64,000 nt of DNA from Dermatemys mawii (taxonomy: Eukaryota > Chordata > Testudines > Dermatemydidae): contig ML677385.1 of the NCBI GenBank assembly GCA_007922305.1, forward strand, positions 10,922,470 through 10,986,469. Direction: 5' to 3'. This document shows positions 33,997 through 46,010 of this stretch, piece after piece. The translations under genes and the position numbers were made by a program. Positions within the stretch are counted from its first letter, which is position 1. Every line of letters starts with the position of its first letter. The notes beneath the pieces are model-generated. The model was not told where the DNA came from. It worked only from the letters and a program-made list of their open reading frames with translations, and did no database searches.

Positions 33997-34654
33997 CGTG
34001 ACGGAGTCAGACCAGAAGGATATGAGAGTGCTGGAAGGCAGGTATATTAGTCTCAGGATGTGCAGGTCCCTGTTCCCTGGATAGCCAAACAAAGGCTACT
34101 CCAGGCCAATCAAGACACATGGGGCCAATTAAGAACCTTGTAGAAAGGAGTGGAAACAGCTAGCCTGATTGGGAAACCTGAAGCCAATCAGGGACTGGCT
34201 GAAACCAGTTACAAACCTCCTAATTAGTCAGGTGGGCTGTGGGTGTCAGGAGCTGTGGAAGGAAGTTGTGCTGTTGGTGAGACTGAGTGGTGGACAACAT
34301 ATCGTACAGAAGGAAGGAGGCCCTGAGGTAAGGGTGCAGTGGAGTTTGAAGAAGCAGGGACTGCTGTGGGGAAGTAGCCCAGGGATTTGTATTGTGTTTT
34401 GTGGATAAAAGGTCAGCTATCTTAGCTGATACTATTAGGGTCCCTGGGCTGGAGCCCGGAGTAGAGGGTGGGCCCGGGCTCTCCCCTTTTCCATCTTCCA
34501 TACTGGCCTGTGATGAAGGTAACTCACTAGGCGGTGACTCTTGCCAATTATACTGAGAAAGGGAGGTCACTTTGGGGCCTAGATGAGTTTCTGAGGCCCC
34601 TAAATCTGCCAGGAGGCGCAGGACCCACAGGTACAGACTTGGAGCTTTGTCACA
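33997..34654 (+). repeat. 3' LTR of the Gypsy element
   Basis: 658 bases matching the 5' LTR, starting CGTGAC instead of TGTGAC (first base changed) and ending GTCACA. It is followed by GTAA, the copy of the target site before the 5' LTR. Confidence 0.93.
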
Positions 34655-34658
34655 GTAA

Positions 34659-35201
34659 GTACACTGTTTTAACATCCTTAGCAGTATTTAAAAGCTTTTT
34701 TTTCTGGTTTACTTGACAGCCCAAACCAGTAAGAGTTAATAATTTGGGGGAAATGTTTCAGATTTCATTTTTTAAATTTGGCAGAGAATTTGTCTTTAAA
34801 CTTTGTTTAGAAAATACTTCCACATCTCTGTATACTGTATTAAACATCTCAGTCCTGGTGAGTATTTGTGGCTGTTTGCTACATTGAAACTATTTTCTAG
34901 AAAAAGGACAATGATCAAAAAAGTTAATTGAGGTAGATTGGGCTAAGGAATAAAGGACAGAAATCGGGGGAGGCCTTTTGTAAGTTAAGTTTGAACTATG
35001 AACACGCTTTTAAAATGAATTTTCTAACATGGGGGTTTATTTTAAATTGCAGTTAGTGGGAAGAGCAAACCAAAGTTAAACAAGATCAGTATTTGGATTG
35101 CAAATTCAGTAGCCAAGGAGATTGGTTGGCTGTAATATGCTAAGCCACTTTGAAATATTGTTTTGAACACTTCAGTTTCAAGCTGTGAAATAATTTTAAT
35201 T
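34659..35201. other. TAB3: Intronic stretch, nothing recognised
   Basis: AT-rich TAB3 intron sequence between the Gypsy element and the Penelope-derived inverted repeat. Confidence 0.5.
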
Positions 35202-35425
35202 TGTACAGTATCAGAGGGGTAGCCCTGTTAGTCGGCATCTGCAAAAGAGACAGAGAGTCGTATGGCACCTTATAGACTAACAGATGTATTAGAGCATAAG
35301 CTTTCGTGGGTGAATACCCACTTCGTCGGATACATGCATCCAACGAAGTGGGTATTCACCCACGAAAGCTTATGCTCTAATACATCTGTTAGTCTATAAG
35401 GTGCCACAGGACTCTGTCGCTTTTA
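35202..35425. repeat. Inverted pair of Penelope-type terminal repeats with hammerhead motifs
   Basis: Two copies of one repeat face each other. The arms at about 35256-35333 (minus) and 35337-35416 (plus) are nearly perfect reverse complements, giving a hairpin with arms of about 75 bases. Each arm carries a hammerhead-like core. On the minus strand it is CCGACGA (35329-35323), then a helix GTGGG..CCCAC, then GAAA (35305-35302), then a three-base stem III. A helix I, ATGTAT/ATACAT, closes it. On the plus strand the core reads CCAACGA (35340-35346), with an A where the ribozyme needs G, then the same helix and GAAA at 35364-35367. Penelope-like elements are known to carry such ribozymes in their terminal repeats. 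Confidence 0.7.
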
Positions 35426-35815
35426 ATTTGTAGTATTTTCTTATTTGAAATAGTGTTAAATATACATACATCCTTTTCTAAAGAAACAGAAACTTTTCAG
35501 GAATGAATGCCAAAGCTATAATCATTACCAAATTACATTTCCCCTAACTTGGACTTGCTAGATTTTATGTGGGTCACTCAGTAGTTAATGTTATCATAAA
35601 ATATCAGTGTAAGTAACATGAGCCACATAATTCTTATAGCATGGTCTAACAGGGATTATCTTTAGTTTATTTCAGGAGTCATAGGTATGCCAGCTACTGT
35701 GAAGTGTTATCCCTAAAATATGTTCAAGCTAGGCTTAATTGGAGCTTCAGTTGAATATTCTGATTGGAGTTACTAATGTAATTTGGAGATAATTAGTGTC
35801 AATTCTTACTCCTAG
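35426..35815. other. TAB3: End of TAB3 coding intron 1
   Basis: Unique intron sequence ending in 'caattcttactcctag', a pyrimidine-rich acceptor with AG at 35814-35815. Confidence 0.6.
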
Positions 35816-37268
35816 AACAACAACAACCTTGAAGCATGTTGTCGAGTCCTTGCGCAGGAGAGCAGCAAATACTTGTATATGGAGTACCATAACCCTGATG
35901 ACAGCAGAATGAACAGGAATCGCCTTTTGCACATTAACCTGGGTATTCATCCCCATACCAGCTACCATGCAGGGGACGGAGCTCAACTTAACGGTGGTCG
36001 TACACTGGTACATAGCTCAAGCGATGGACATATTGAGCCACAATGCACAGCAGGTAAACAGCTGATATGCTTAGTTCAAGAACCACACTCTGCTCCAGCT
36101 GTTGTGGCAGCTTCTTCTAATTACAATCCATTTTTCATGAATGACCAGAATAGAAATGCAGCTACTCCTCCTCCGCAACCACCTCAACAGCCATCTTCCA
36201 TGCCACCAGGAATGAACACATCTGCTATGCAAGGCCCTCATCCTCCTACATATATGCACATACCTCGGTATAATACAAATCCTATTACTGTTACATTATT
36301 GCAAAACCTCCCCTCTGGACAAACAGTACCCAGAGCTTTACAAATTCTTCCACAGATTCCAAGCAATCTTTATGGGACTCCCGGTTCTATATATATTAGG
36401 CAGACATCTCAAAGTTCTTCAGGACAACAGACTCCTCAGAATGCACAGTGGCATTCTTCTCCACAAGGCCCAATTCCACATTATACTCCACATCCGCTAC
36501 CTGTTTATCCACATCAACAGAACTACCAACCTTCACAGTATTCTCCTAAACAGCCCCAGATCCCTCAGCCAGTTTATCAATCACCACCTGCATCTCAGTG
36601 TCCTTCTCCTTTTGGCTCTCCTCAGCATCAGGTACAGCCTACCCAATTAGGTCATCAAAGTTCACATGTGTTTATGCCTCCTAGTCCTTCAACTGTTCCA
36701 TCCCATCCATATCAACAAGCGCCCCAGAGTTATCAAAAACAGGGTGGTCACTCAGTATCCTATCTCCCTTATGGTGGACCTAGCTTATCCAAAGGTTCTA
36801 TGAACAAGATAGAAATTACAGTTGAGCCACCACAAAGACCTGGGACTGTAATGAATAGAAGTCCTTCACCAATAAATAATCAACCATCTCAACGAAACCA
36901 GCACTCGCTGTATACAGCCACTACTCCACCTTCAGGCTCTCCTTCAAGAGGTATGTCAGGTCAACCGAAACCACCATTTAATGTTAATCCATTATATATT
37001 ACCTACACACAACCAACTGGACCTACAGGTGCACTAACACAGTCTCCCCGGGTAATGGTATCTCAGCCAAACTCAACAGTGTTTAAAATCACAGTAGGTC
37101 GACCGCAGACTGAGAATCTTCTAAATTTAGTGGACCAAGAGGAGCGTTCTGCAGCACCAGAACCTATTCAGCCCATTTCAGTAATACCAGGATCTGTAGG
37201 AGAAAAAGGAATCTATAAATACCAGAGGAGTTCCAGTTCTGGATCAGATGACTACGCTTATACTCAAG
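35816..37268 (+). CDS. TAB3: TAB3 coding exon 2 (rest of CUE, disordered middle)
   Basis: 1453 bases, residues 35-518 plus one base of codon 519. It opens with the second half of the CUE domain (NNNNLEACCRVLAQESSKYLY), so the intron splits this ubiquitin-binding fold after residue 34. The remainder is a long low-complexity linker rich in Pro, Gln, Ser and Tyr, with recognisable TAB3 blocks: YNPFFMN, PRALQILPQIPSNLYG, GSIYIRQTSQSSSG, KIEITVEPPQRPGT, and ENLLNLVDQEERSAAPEPIQ. It ends in SSSSGSDDYAYTQ. These blocks identify TAB3 and not TAB2. The donor is CAAG|gtaaat. If the donor were not used, the frame would read on to a TGA at 37376-37378. I regard that as unspliced extension, not an isoform. 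Confidence 0.97.
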
Positions 37269-37636
37269 GTAAATTTCTTGAAGTGCCAACTGTTTTAAAA
37301 ATTAAACTGCATTTTAACTGCATGTCAGGAGACACTGAATCTATTCAGAAGAACATAGATGACTTCTGGCCTGTGTGATCCGAGAGATTTTGATGTATTA
37401 GAAATTCTTAAAATGTAACATGGAAAATATGAATTGATGAGATTATCAAATTCTAATGATCTATTATAAATGGCCATAGAAATCTTCTTGCCTATAAGAG
37501 AACAAGACAACATTTGAAGAAACTGAAAAATTGTGTATTTTAAAACTAACGAAGGCAGATGCTTTTCTGTATACTTCATTTACAAAGTTGTGTTGAAGTT
37601 TGACACAAATATTTAAATACAGATTAGATAATTTTC

Positions 37637-37910
37637 ATAGACTCAGAAATGTGAGGCTGGAAGGGACCTCAAAAGTCTATCAATTCCAGCATCCTGCACT
37701 GAAGCAGGATGAAGAAACATAGATTATCCCTGACAGGTGTTTGTCTAGCCTATTCTTAAAAACCTCCAATAATGATGATTTCACAACCTTCCTTAGAAGC
37801 CAGAGTTTAAATACTCTATAGTCAGAAAGTTTTTCTTAGTATCTAACCTAAATCTCCCTTTCTGCAGATTAAGCCCATTACTTCTTATCCTTTGAATAAA
37901 ATACATTTGA
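37637..37910 (-). mobile_element. CR1 LINE 3' fragment
   Basis: Reversed CR1 3' text on the plus strand: 'tcatagactcagaaatgtga', 'ggctggaagggacctcaaaa', 'cctgacaggtgtttgtctag', 'taacctaaatctccctttct', 'cagattaagcccattacttc'. The left border carries the TCATAGA-type octamer tail that ends CR1 elements. 5'-truncated, non-coding. Confidence 0.82.
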
Positions 37911-40900
37911 ATAATTTACAACAGATGTATTTATTATTTGTTTAATAAACAAAATTATTCTAGTTGCTACACAAACCAAACAAGCCAGCAAGGGTAATAA
38001 ACAAAAAGGAAGAAAGAAAAGAGAGAAGCCAGGGACTAAAATATTAAGGTTGCACAATAAGGCAAATCCACATCTTGATTAAATATAGAATAATTCAATT
38101 ATTTTAAGCTTTTAAAAAACTTTAATTCTGACATGGCATAAATGGTTTTTCAGCAGGATTTGGATGCAAAGAGAGAGGTTGTTTGGTGGTGTATCATTTT
38201 CTATAGATGGGGCAGCAAATACTTTGAGCGCGCCCTAATATCGAATACTAAGTAATTACAACTTAAGTAAAAGAGAATTGGATGAAAACTGTACCCAAAC
38301 ATTTGAGCAGAAAAGTATTTTCTTCAGAGTTGCAGCTTTGGAAACCTGGGTGATATACTTGAACTCACTTGCACAGAGAAAGTTTAGTCTGCAAGCATTC
38401 AAGCCAGTCAGGTATAATTGTCATAATGGTAATTAGCAGTTATTATTCAGAGTCTGCTGCATACTTAGATTTCTGAGATGAGATTATCTGCCTTTCCTCT
38501 CTCCTCCTCTTATCCTTTCTTTTCACTTCATTTTATTCCTGTTTCACATTTTCACTTCTCTAACTGCTCTGCGGTATTTGGGCCCTCGTTTCCCCTGTTA
38601 CCTCTGAGCTATCTTTAACCACTTAGCAGGGAATTGCTCTGTACCAAATTGTTTCCCTTCTGAGCACACAGCATCCCCTGCTGATTCCTGGACTGAAAGC
38701 AGGCAGGAATAAACTTTGTGAATGGTAGAGAACAGTAGGAGTGAGGTGAAGCCAGTTAGTATTTACTCTAGGCAGGGCCAGGTTGGCAGTGCTATCTGCT
38801 GGGGCCATGCACTCTCTCGTGGCATGCCCTTTAGCAGTTCCAAACAACCTTTAATAACTGGCAGAGTATTCACTGTTCCATAGATTAACTCAATTGTATA
38901 GGAAAATATAACTGATTTCATGTGACTAAGACAAAAAATGGGTTCTGGGTTGCAAAGTTACTTGCTAAGAGAGGTTATATTTGCTGTTCAGTTTTTTTGC
39001 ACCCTGTTTTTTCCCCCCAGATACTATTTTCTTTTCTTTGGTGGTTAGTTTCCTTCATTTGGACAGTTGAGTTTCTTAGGTTTGTATGGTCTTTTCGGCA
39101 AAGAACTATATCTTGCTATATGTTGGGACGTCAATAGTGGTTTTGTGTGCTGCTGCAATATAAATATCAACAGCAATAATATTTAGCCTCTGCAAAAGTA
39201 CATTACACATGTATGTAACACAACTGAGATTTAAAGAGAAATATACTTAAAATCTTTGAATTTTGCTAATTTGTTTTTCTATAAGTCTCTACCATGATGA
39301 AAAAGTTAGAAATATAGACATCACTACTGATTTTTTTCTTTAGTGTGATATATTGCATGATGCTGTATCATAGTATGATGCAGCACATATGAGAGGGCAT
39401 TGTATATGTCAGGTATAAACTGGATGACAAAAGAATGTATAAAGCTAGGAATTGATGAGCCAAGTATCATTACTGTTGTGAATTTTTTTTAATTAATACT
39501 TTAACTATGATCTTTCTAACTCTTCTCTTGACTGAAACACATTGTTTTTATGAAAGGTTGTTGCTGGCTTTGTTGTTTTAACATTATTAAATAAGATATC
39601 CTGTTGTCAATCCCTGTATTGCTACTGACTTCTGAAATGTGAGGGTCCGTACTAAATCCAAGTTTAGAATTTCTACTTCAGGTAGAAAAGTGGCAGCCAA
39701 TAAACGTATCATATTTTCATGCTCCTTGCTCTCTCTCTGTTTTCTGTCCTGCCTCAGTAAGATCTGTTATGGACTTAGCACTTAGCACTTAGCTCCATAT
39801 GTGGAGTTTTTGCCTTTCTTTCAGTTAGTATATAATTTTATTTTTCATACAGTATTTTGTTTAACATATTTTAAATTTCTGTTTGCATTGAATGGAGGTC
39901 AGGAAGGAGAGACTGCAGGTGCTTTGCATGTAATAGCACTTTGCAGGTGTCTGTAGTGTGTCCTTGTGCATTCCTTTTATTCTGTAGGAATAACCTGCTG
40001 GCAAACCCATTACTTAGACAGTCTACCCATCTAAATACTAGCAGCAAATCTCTTCCCTTTGCCCTCCCCACTCAATTGCCCTTGTCAAGAAGGATCTTTC
40101 CTCTTCATCTGAGCATCAGTGAAAACAAGTAGATCAGAAAGTGCTCAACCTCAGACCAGTGACCTGTATTAACTACTCCTATTTGACATCAAAGTAAAAT
40201 ATTGAGGAAAATCCTGCATAATCTCTCTGAGAACATTGAATATTTATTCCTAGCTTGTCGGATTATCTTTACCTGCTCATCAACTGCCTCAGAACCCGTG
40301 ACAACAAAAGCTTTGTTAGCTTGAAACTGAACGTGACAAGTTTCATCCCAAATGCATAAGTTTTTGAGGAAGTTATTAACGACTGAAAGAGGTTTAGAAG
40401 GAATGGCTCAGCTTTAACTATAGAATTAAAGGTCTTGAAGGCCTTTATGTGAGGATTCTTGTCATTAATTTACGTCCATCTTCCTTTAATAAAGGATTCT
40501 CCTTGCTCATTAGTTTTGCCTGTGAGCACTGATGAATTTATAATACTTGATATTAAACCTTCTACTGTTCCAAAGGGCAACAGCAATTTTTTAAAAACTT
40601 TGTTGTATATTCTCTAAAAGAACTGCAAAAATCAATACGGGCTTGGCTCCTGACTGATATGTGAGGCCTTCTGAGAAATCAGATGACATTATTAAATAGC
40701 AGCTGTGAAGTCATGTTCTGGTGCAGTCTTTCAGACTTGCTTCTAATTCTTGCCTCTGGTATTTATTCTTGACAGTGCAGTAGTAGTATAATTAGGTTGC
40801 TTTTTCATCCTGAGAAGCTCTCTTCTTGTACAGGTGCCTTTGTATTTTTGAGTGGAGAAAGACCAAACACAAAAAAAGAAGCAGTGACCAAAATGGTAAT

Positions 40901-41124
40901 ATGAACTTCAAATTACTGTCTAAAACATTTGTTTTCTGGAAGAATTTGCCATCCTAAACTATAGTTCAGTTGGCATGAAGCATCTTTACACTGATATGTG
41001 GCTGCATGTTTATGCTCACCTATTTATTTTGGAAAGGTCACTTGAGTATATTACACATAAATTAAGAGTTCTGTTTTTTAATTAACTGCATTATATTGAC
41101 TGTTTATTCACTATACTACTTTAG
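37911..41124. other. TAB3: TAB3 intron 2, otherwise unassigned
   Basis: Apart from the CR1 fragment, this is AT-rich unique sequence. A few frames of 60-75 codons occur with no domain. It ends in 'actactttag' before exon 3. Confidence 0.55.
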
Positions 41125-41285
41125 CCTTGCTATTACATCAGCGAGCACGGATGGAGAGGTTAGCAAAAGAACTGAAGCTTGAGAAAGAGGAGCTTGAGCG
41201 GCTGAAAACTGAAGTAAATAGCATGGAGCACAATCTTATGCAGAGGCGTCTTAGAAGAGTTAGCTGTACAACCTCAATCCCAACA
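41125..41285 (+). CDS. TAB3: TAB3 coding exon 3 (coiled coil)
   Basis: 161 bases completing codon 519 (Ala) and running to residue 572. The sequence ALLLHQRARMERLAKELK followed by LEKEELERLKTEV is a heptad-rich coiled coil. In TAB2/TAB3 the C-terminal coiled-coil region mediates binding to TAK1. Acceptor ctactttag|CC and donor ACA|gtaaga; the exon ends on a full codon. The downstream LRRVSCTTSIPT matches TAB3. Confidence 0.95.
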
Positions 41286-41598
41286 GTAAGAAATTTGTAT
41301 TTGTAAACATCAGGTTTTTTTGAAGCTGCCTTGTTCAATTATTGTTCATGCAAGCAGCTTACGAAGTACAGTATGTAATATGTTTTGGAGATTAAACTCT
41401 TTGAACTGGCAAGTGATTTTTGCTCTTTGATTTGTGATTTGTCTGGAAGGTCAGTTCTTCCTTTGAAATAAACAGATATTTTGTACTTTAATAAACACAT
41501 ATGGGCTACACTTTCAGAAACTTTGTTGTTCACACAGTGGAACTTATATGTATTTACATCTCTGTACCCCAGAATGATGACTGCATTCAAAAATACTT

Positions 41599-41682
41599 TT
41601 CAGAGTAGTAGCCGTGTTAGTCTGTATCCGCAAAAAGAATGAGGAGAACTTGTGGCACCTCAGAGACAAGCCCATGTGTATC
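41599..41682 (-). mobile_element. Penelope-type terminal-repeat fragment
   Basis: 'agtagccgtgttagtctgta' then 'gaacttgtggcacctcagag' is the reverse of the tail seen at 7588-7655 and in the hairpin at 35202-35425. The hammerhead part is missing from this copy. Confidence 0.6.
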
Positions 41683-43110
41683 ATGACACCTACTTTCATT
41701 AATATATGCAAATGTCAGGAATGGATCAGTTGATTCCTTACTTCCTCTATCCATTCTACGCAGCATTATACAGTTGAAAAACATGGGGCTAAAAGTTTTG
41801 GTGTAACGCATGTCGTTTTGAGGTGGGAGGGAAATGTAACTTCTCATCTGCAGCTGCTAATAATGCAAACTAGAGGTCCGATGCGGCTTTCAGTTTAGAA
41901 GGATAAAAATCTGGAGTAATTATTACCTAGGGTTTTTTTTGGAACCCAAAGCAGTGGTAACTGTATATCTTTCTTTGGGTGGTATTAGGAATAAATTAAT
42001 GGGGGTTTGTCTTATTTGTTTGATAAATGATTGATACAAGCAAGAGTGCTTTTATTTAAAACTATTTTTATTAGATTTTAAGTTCAGATACATACCTATG
42101 CTGTTGCAGTAGGTTTAGCGCATTTAAAAACATTTATATCTACCTTGAAGTTAACAAATGGCTTTGAAGGATTAGACTTAGGGGATCCTCTTTTTTGTTT
42201 GATTGCTGGAGATGCCATGTTCTTGCCCAAGGAAAACTTATTTGGACTGCTCCAAAGCAAATTTTTTCACCTAATTTTTTATAGCCAACTTAAAACAAAA
42301 CACAAATGTATAGTCACTTTCAGTGGGTCACCATAATAATCCCTGATTTTAGCAAAACTCCTTATTTTTTGTTTTTAAAACATTTTTAGTTATAACAATA
42401 AAATTTACATGTCAAAGGTGCGAGAGGCACTTCAGTTCAAGGATGACTGTCCAAATAATAAATGTATTATTTATTTTATATGCATTATTTTGATAGCGAA
42501 ACTACAGACATGCAGTTATTTGGCGTTGCTTTCTAGGGCTGAAGATTTTCCTAACTATCTGATGTTGGGTTTTCAGCGGGCAGTGGCTGAACATACAAAA
42601 TGGCTGACTGCAGTACTGTCAAATTCTGGGGTACATACAGGAATGTGAAATTCTGGGGTAACAACTGCGCTGAGTTTTCAAGAGTGTGTCTAGTTCAACT
42701 GACAACGAAATTTGATCATTGACCTTTCAAAGATTCTCAAGGAATTATGCATCTGGCCTATGGGTATAAGAGTACTTTAACTGCCATCATAGGTTTTGTC
42801 ACTTGATAATTTTAAAAGTCAAGCCCAATTGTCTTCCTGATAAGTGTTAAAATTAATTTGTATACCTTTATCTATCATCAAAATGCCTAATGGAGAACTC
42901 ATCTTAAAAATATCTTTAAACATTTCCCTTGAAATCATGTTGATATTCACTATGGATTTTTTTTCAGCTGCACTTACCCATCATTGGCAACCCTATCCCC
43001 AGTAACATTGTTAATAGGAATTGTTAACATATGAGACGAATATTGTTATATCTACATTAGAGTTGATGCTGACTTTCCTACAATTGCTATTTTGGGTCCT
43101 TTCTTACTAG
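41683..43110. other. TAB3: TAB3 intron 3, unassigned
   Basis: AT-rich, no supported feature. It ends with a clear acceptor, 'tttgggtcctttcttactag'. Confidence 0.55.
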
Positions 43111-43204
43111 CCTGAGGAAATGACCAGATTGAGAAGCATGAATAGACAGCTCCAGATAAATGTTGACTGTACTCTGAAAGAAGTTGACCTCCTTCAATCT
43201 AGAG
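43111..43204 (+). CDS. TAB3: TAB3 coding exon 4 (coiled coil end)
   Basis: 94 bases, residues 573-603 plus the first base of codon 604: [20 protein letters not shown], then [11 protein letters not shown]. It continues the coiled coil with regular Leu/Met/Val spacing. The donor is AGAG|gtatag. Confidence 0.95.
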
Positions 43205-45926
43205 GTATAGACTTGATTGTTTTTGTAAAACATAAGTTTTAATGTGGTGTATGTTTTAAATGTGAGTAGATCTTTGGCTTTTTCTTTTCCTTCTTTTATC
43301 AAAACTGGGTTTTACTGATATCAAGTCATTACTTCAGAATGAAAGACACAACCTGTCTTTTTTTCTTTGTCAGTTATAAACTGGTTGGATAGTGTGGTTT
43401 TTGTTAATAAAATTCTCAGTAGAAGTGTGCCCAAATTAATTATTTGTAAATAGCAATTTGAAAGGACTTTGTCAAGATAGTTGAATCTAAAAATGGACAT
43501 ACCTTGATAATGGTTCCATACTCAAGTTCTTGAGTTCATGATATAATTGTTGCTGCAAACATATCTCTTTGCTGTGACTTATTGTGACACCAAATAAATT
43601 GCTACTTGTGTTCCTGCTGTGTCACATCTGCCACTTCCAAACTGAAAACACACTTGTCATAGCCGTATTTTGAAGACACGTGGACCAGTCTTACAAGATA
43701 AAAAAACCATAGTGATTACAGTCTAAAAAATCTGGTATAAATCTTGTCTAATTTCTATGCTAGGCCAAGAAATAAGAAAGTAATACCAATTGAACAATGT
43801 ATCTTAACACGACGTTCCTTTGCTTGGCAAACTGTTGAAGTTAGAGAAGAAGAATGGAAAATGAGGTCTATAAGAATTAGCAGATCTAGCACCAAGGACC
43901 CTGAACATGATGTAACTTAGCATAGTTCAAAACAAAGAATCCGGCAAATACAAATAATTCCAGTTAAAAGATGCTTTCAAAAACTTCTAAGGAAATTTGT
44001 GGTAAATGTATTACAAAATCAGTTAAATTGCAAATCTCTGTGGCCTTCCCCCAGAAGCTCTGTCCTGAAAAAGAAATTGCATTTTCAGTTATCTACGAAG
44101 CAATCCAACATACTTTGAAATAGACTTTGCTGTCCAACAGAAGCTGCCCTATGAAAACAAAGCAAAACTGGAGCTATGCAGGGAAAACCTCTGATCCAGT
44201 AAAAGGTTGAAATAGAACATAACATGAAATAAACATAGAGAGGAAAGCTTTCAGATGACTAGGCCAAAACACTTGTCATGAGCAAATAAACTACCTTTCA
44301 GATGTCTAAACACTGGTAACAATACCTGAATGACTTAGCACCAGTCCCTTTAAAAGAAATAGAACATGACTCAGATTTGATTAAGAGCTTGATCTTGCAA
44401 GTTGCTAAGTAGTTCCTGGATTGCTGAGCTCCTCTGTAGGGAGCTAAAAGTGCTCAACTCATAGCAGGAGGCTTTACACAACACCACTAAAATTCATCCA
44501 GCCCATCTGCCAGAGATGAAATTTTGGGAAATATATCAGGAGCTCCAGTGGCAATTCTTACAGAAAATGCCATGAGATCCTGAATGTCCATGCAGAGCAA
44601 ACAGAATCTTACCTCTCCTCCCCCATCCCCTCCCTTTTAAAAACATTTATCTTGATGTTTCAAACCTGATCCATAGAAACATGGGAAAAAAAAAAAGACT
44701 GAAAGAATATGGAATTAAGATGTCCTCTAGCGAAGGAGACAATTTGCAAAACATTCAGAGCAAACTGAAAAACAAATTCCCATAGCATACAGACAACTCA
44801 TTCTCTGTGAGACTGTGATCCCATTTTATAAATGAGCATATTTAAAATAAATTGCTTATCAGAACACTGACACCGAAATGGGATTAATAAGTGTCAAATT
44901 CACAGTTAGGCATATACGCAATCACTGCTAACCACAAAATTAAACCTGTGTGCCAGGTCTAGCTGAAAATATAGGAAATGTGAAATACCAGTGAAACTGC
45001 ATAGGATAATGAAAATGAAGAGGAGAAACACCATGGGATTCATACCCAGAAAAGGTATGAACAGCGAGAACTGTTCAGAAATGAGTGCTAATCTTCACTT
45101 AAATCCAAACTGATTTTTATCTGCTTTTTCTAACCAATAGCCTGGAAGCAGCTCCTATTTACAACTCTTTATCTCCTGCAGCTACAGTAGGTTTGCACTA
45201 CATTCCTCTGCCAATTTACTAAGAGCTCCACATTTTGAGATGAGACAAAGCAGAGGAGGATACACAGTGTAACTAATCTGGAGCAAGTAAACTGAAAATT
45301 TAGGAGACGAGCTGAAAATACCAGAGGAAAAATTCAAACACTGCAGAGGAGAGCGCTTCTCTATACAGCACTGAAAGTTGAACTTCTAGAGAAAATGTTT
45401 TTAGAAGCAGTTTGAAGCAACTATTATTAATGTAACTTTTTTTTGAAAATAAATGTTAGAACGTTAGTATGGCACCCTTAACAAAACTACCATTTTTAGG
45501 CCTATTATTTTGATTGTATTTCCATATGGTCGAGGGAATCTCAATTTAGGTATATAGTTCCTTAAACAATTGGCATCCTCATAGGAAATAAGATGGATGG
45601 GGGAAAGCATTACCTCCTTTTTCTCTAAAGTTATTTGGCTTATTTAAAACTTTATTTAGTTATCACTGCTGTCTATGGAATACCGCAGCTTTTATTGATA
45701 AACTTAGTTCTGAAGAGTGGCAGAATTTCAGGGAGATGTGGCAAGTCTGCTTCAAGTTCTTCAGTGCAGTAGTATGCCTGCAAAGTAAATGCTGCAATGG
45801 GATAATATGAGTCAGAAAGATATGGAAGATGTAATAAGCTGTAAATATGCTTTGCATAAAAAGGTACTTGTTGGACATATACTCTCTACTATCCTTTCTT
45901 AGTACTGTTTATATCCCTCTTGTCAG
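43205..45926. other. TAB3: TAB3 intron 4, unassigned
   Basis: About 2.7 kb of AT-rich intron with no gene and no repeat family I can name. The acceptor 'tatccctcttgtcag' ends at 45926. Confidence 0.55.
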
Positions 45927-46010
45927 GTAACTTTGATCCGAAAGCCATGAGCAACTTTTATGATAATATAGAGCCTGGTCCTGTTGTGCCACCAAAGCCA
46001 TGTAAAAAAG
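45927..46010 (+). CDS. TAB3: TAB3 coding exon 5
   Basis: 84 bases completing Gly604 and reaching residue 631: NFDPKAMSNFYDNIEPGP, then VVPPKPCKK. The length is a multiple of three and both junctions split a codon after its first base. The exon could therefore be skipped without shifting the frame; a shorter human isoform of matching length exists as far as I remember. Donor AAAG|gtgagt. Confidence 0.94.

Larger units (their letters stand above)
28815..34654 (+). mobile_element. Gmr1-like Ty3/Gypsy LTR retrotransposon, full length, broken
   Basis: Complete structure: 5' LTR, primer-binding site, gag, protease, integrase, reverse transcriptase, RNase H, purine tract, 3' LTR, flanked by the four-base duplication GTAA (28811-28814 and 34655-34658). 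The pol order is unusual: integrase precedes reverse transcriptase, as in Ty1/copia. Yet the RT, the DD35E integrase and the GPY-type tail are of Ty3/Gypsy type. This is the arrangement described for the Gmr1 group of deuterostome Gypsy elements. No envelope gene is seen. It lies in the first coding intron of TAB3 in the same orientation as the gene. At least nine in-frame stops and about five frameshifts leave it unable to make its proteins. No repaired reading is attempted here. Confidence 0.9.

Noticed and set aside
37269..37378. Read-through of TAB3 exon 2 to a TGA as a short isoform
   Set aside because: The donor at 37269 is good and the downstream exon continues in phase with the conserved protein. 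Extension residues look intronic.
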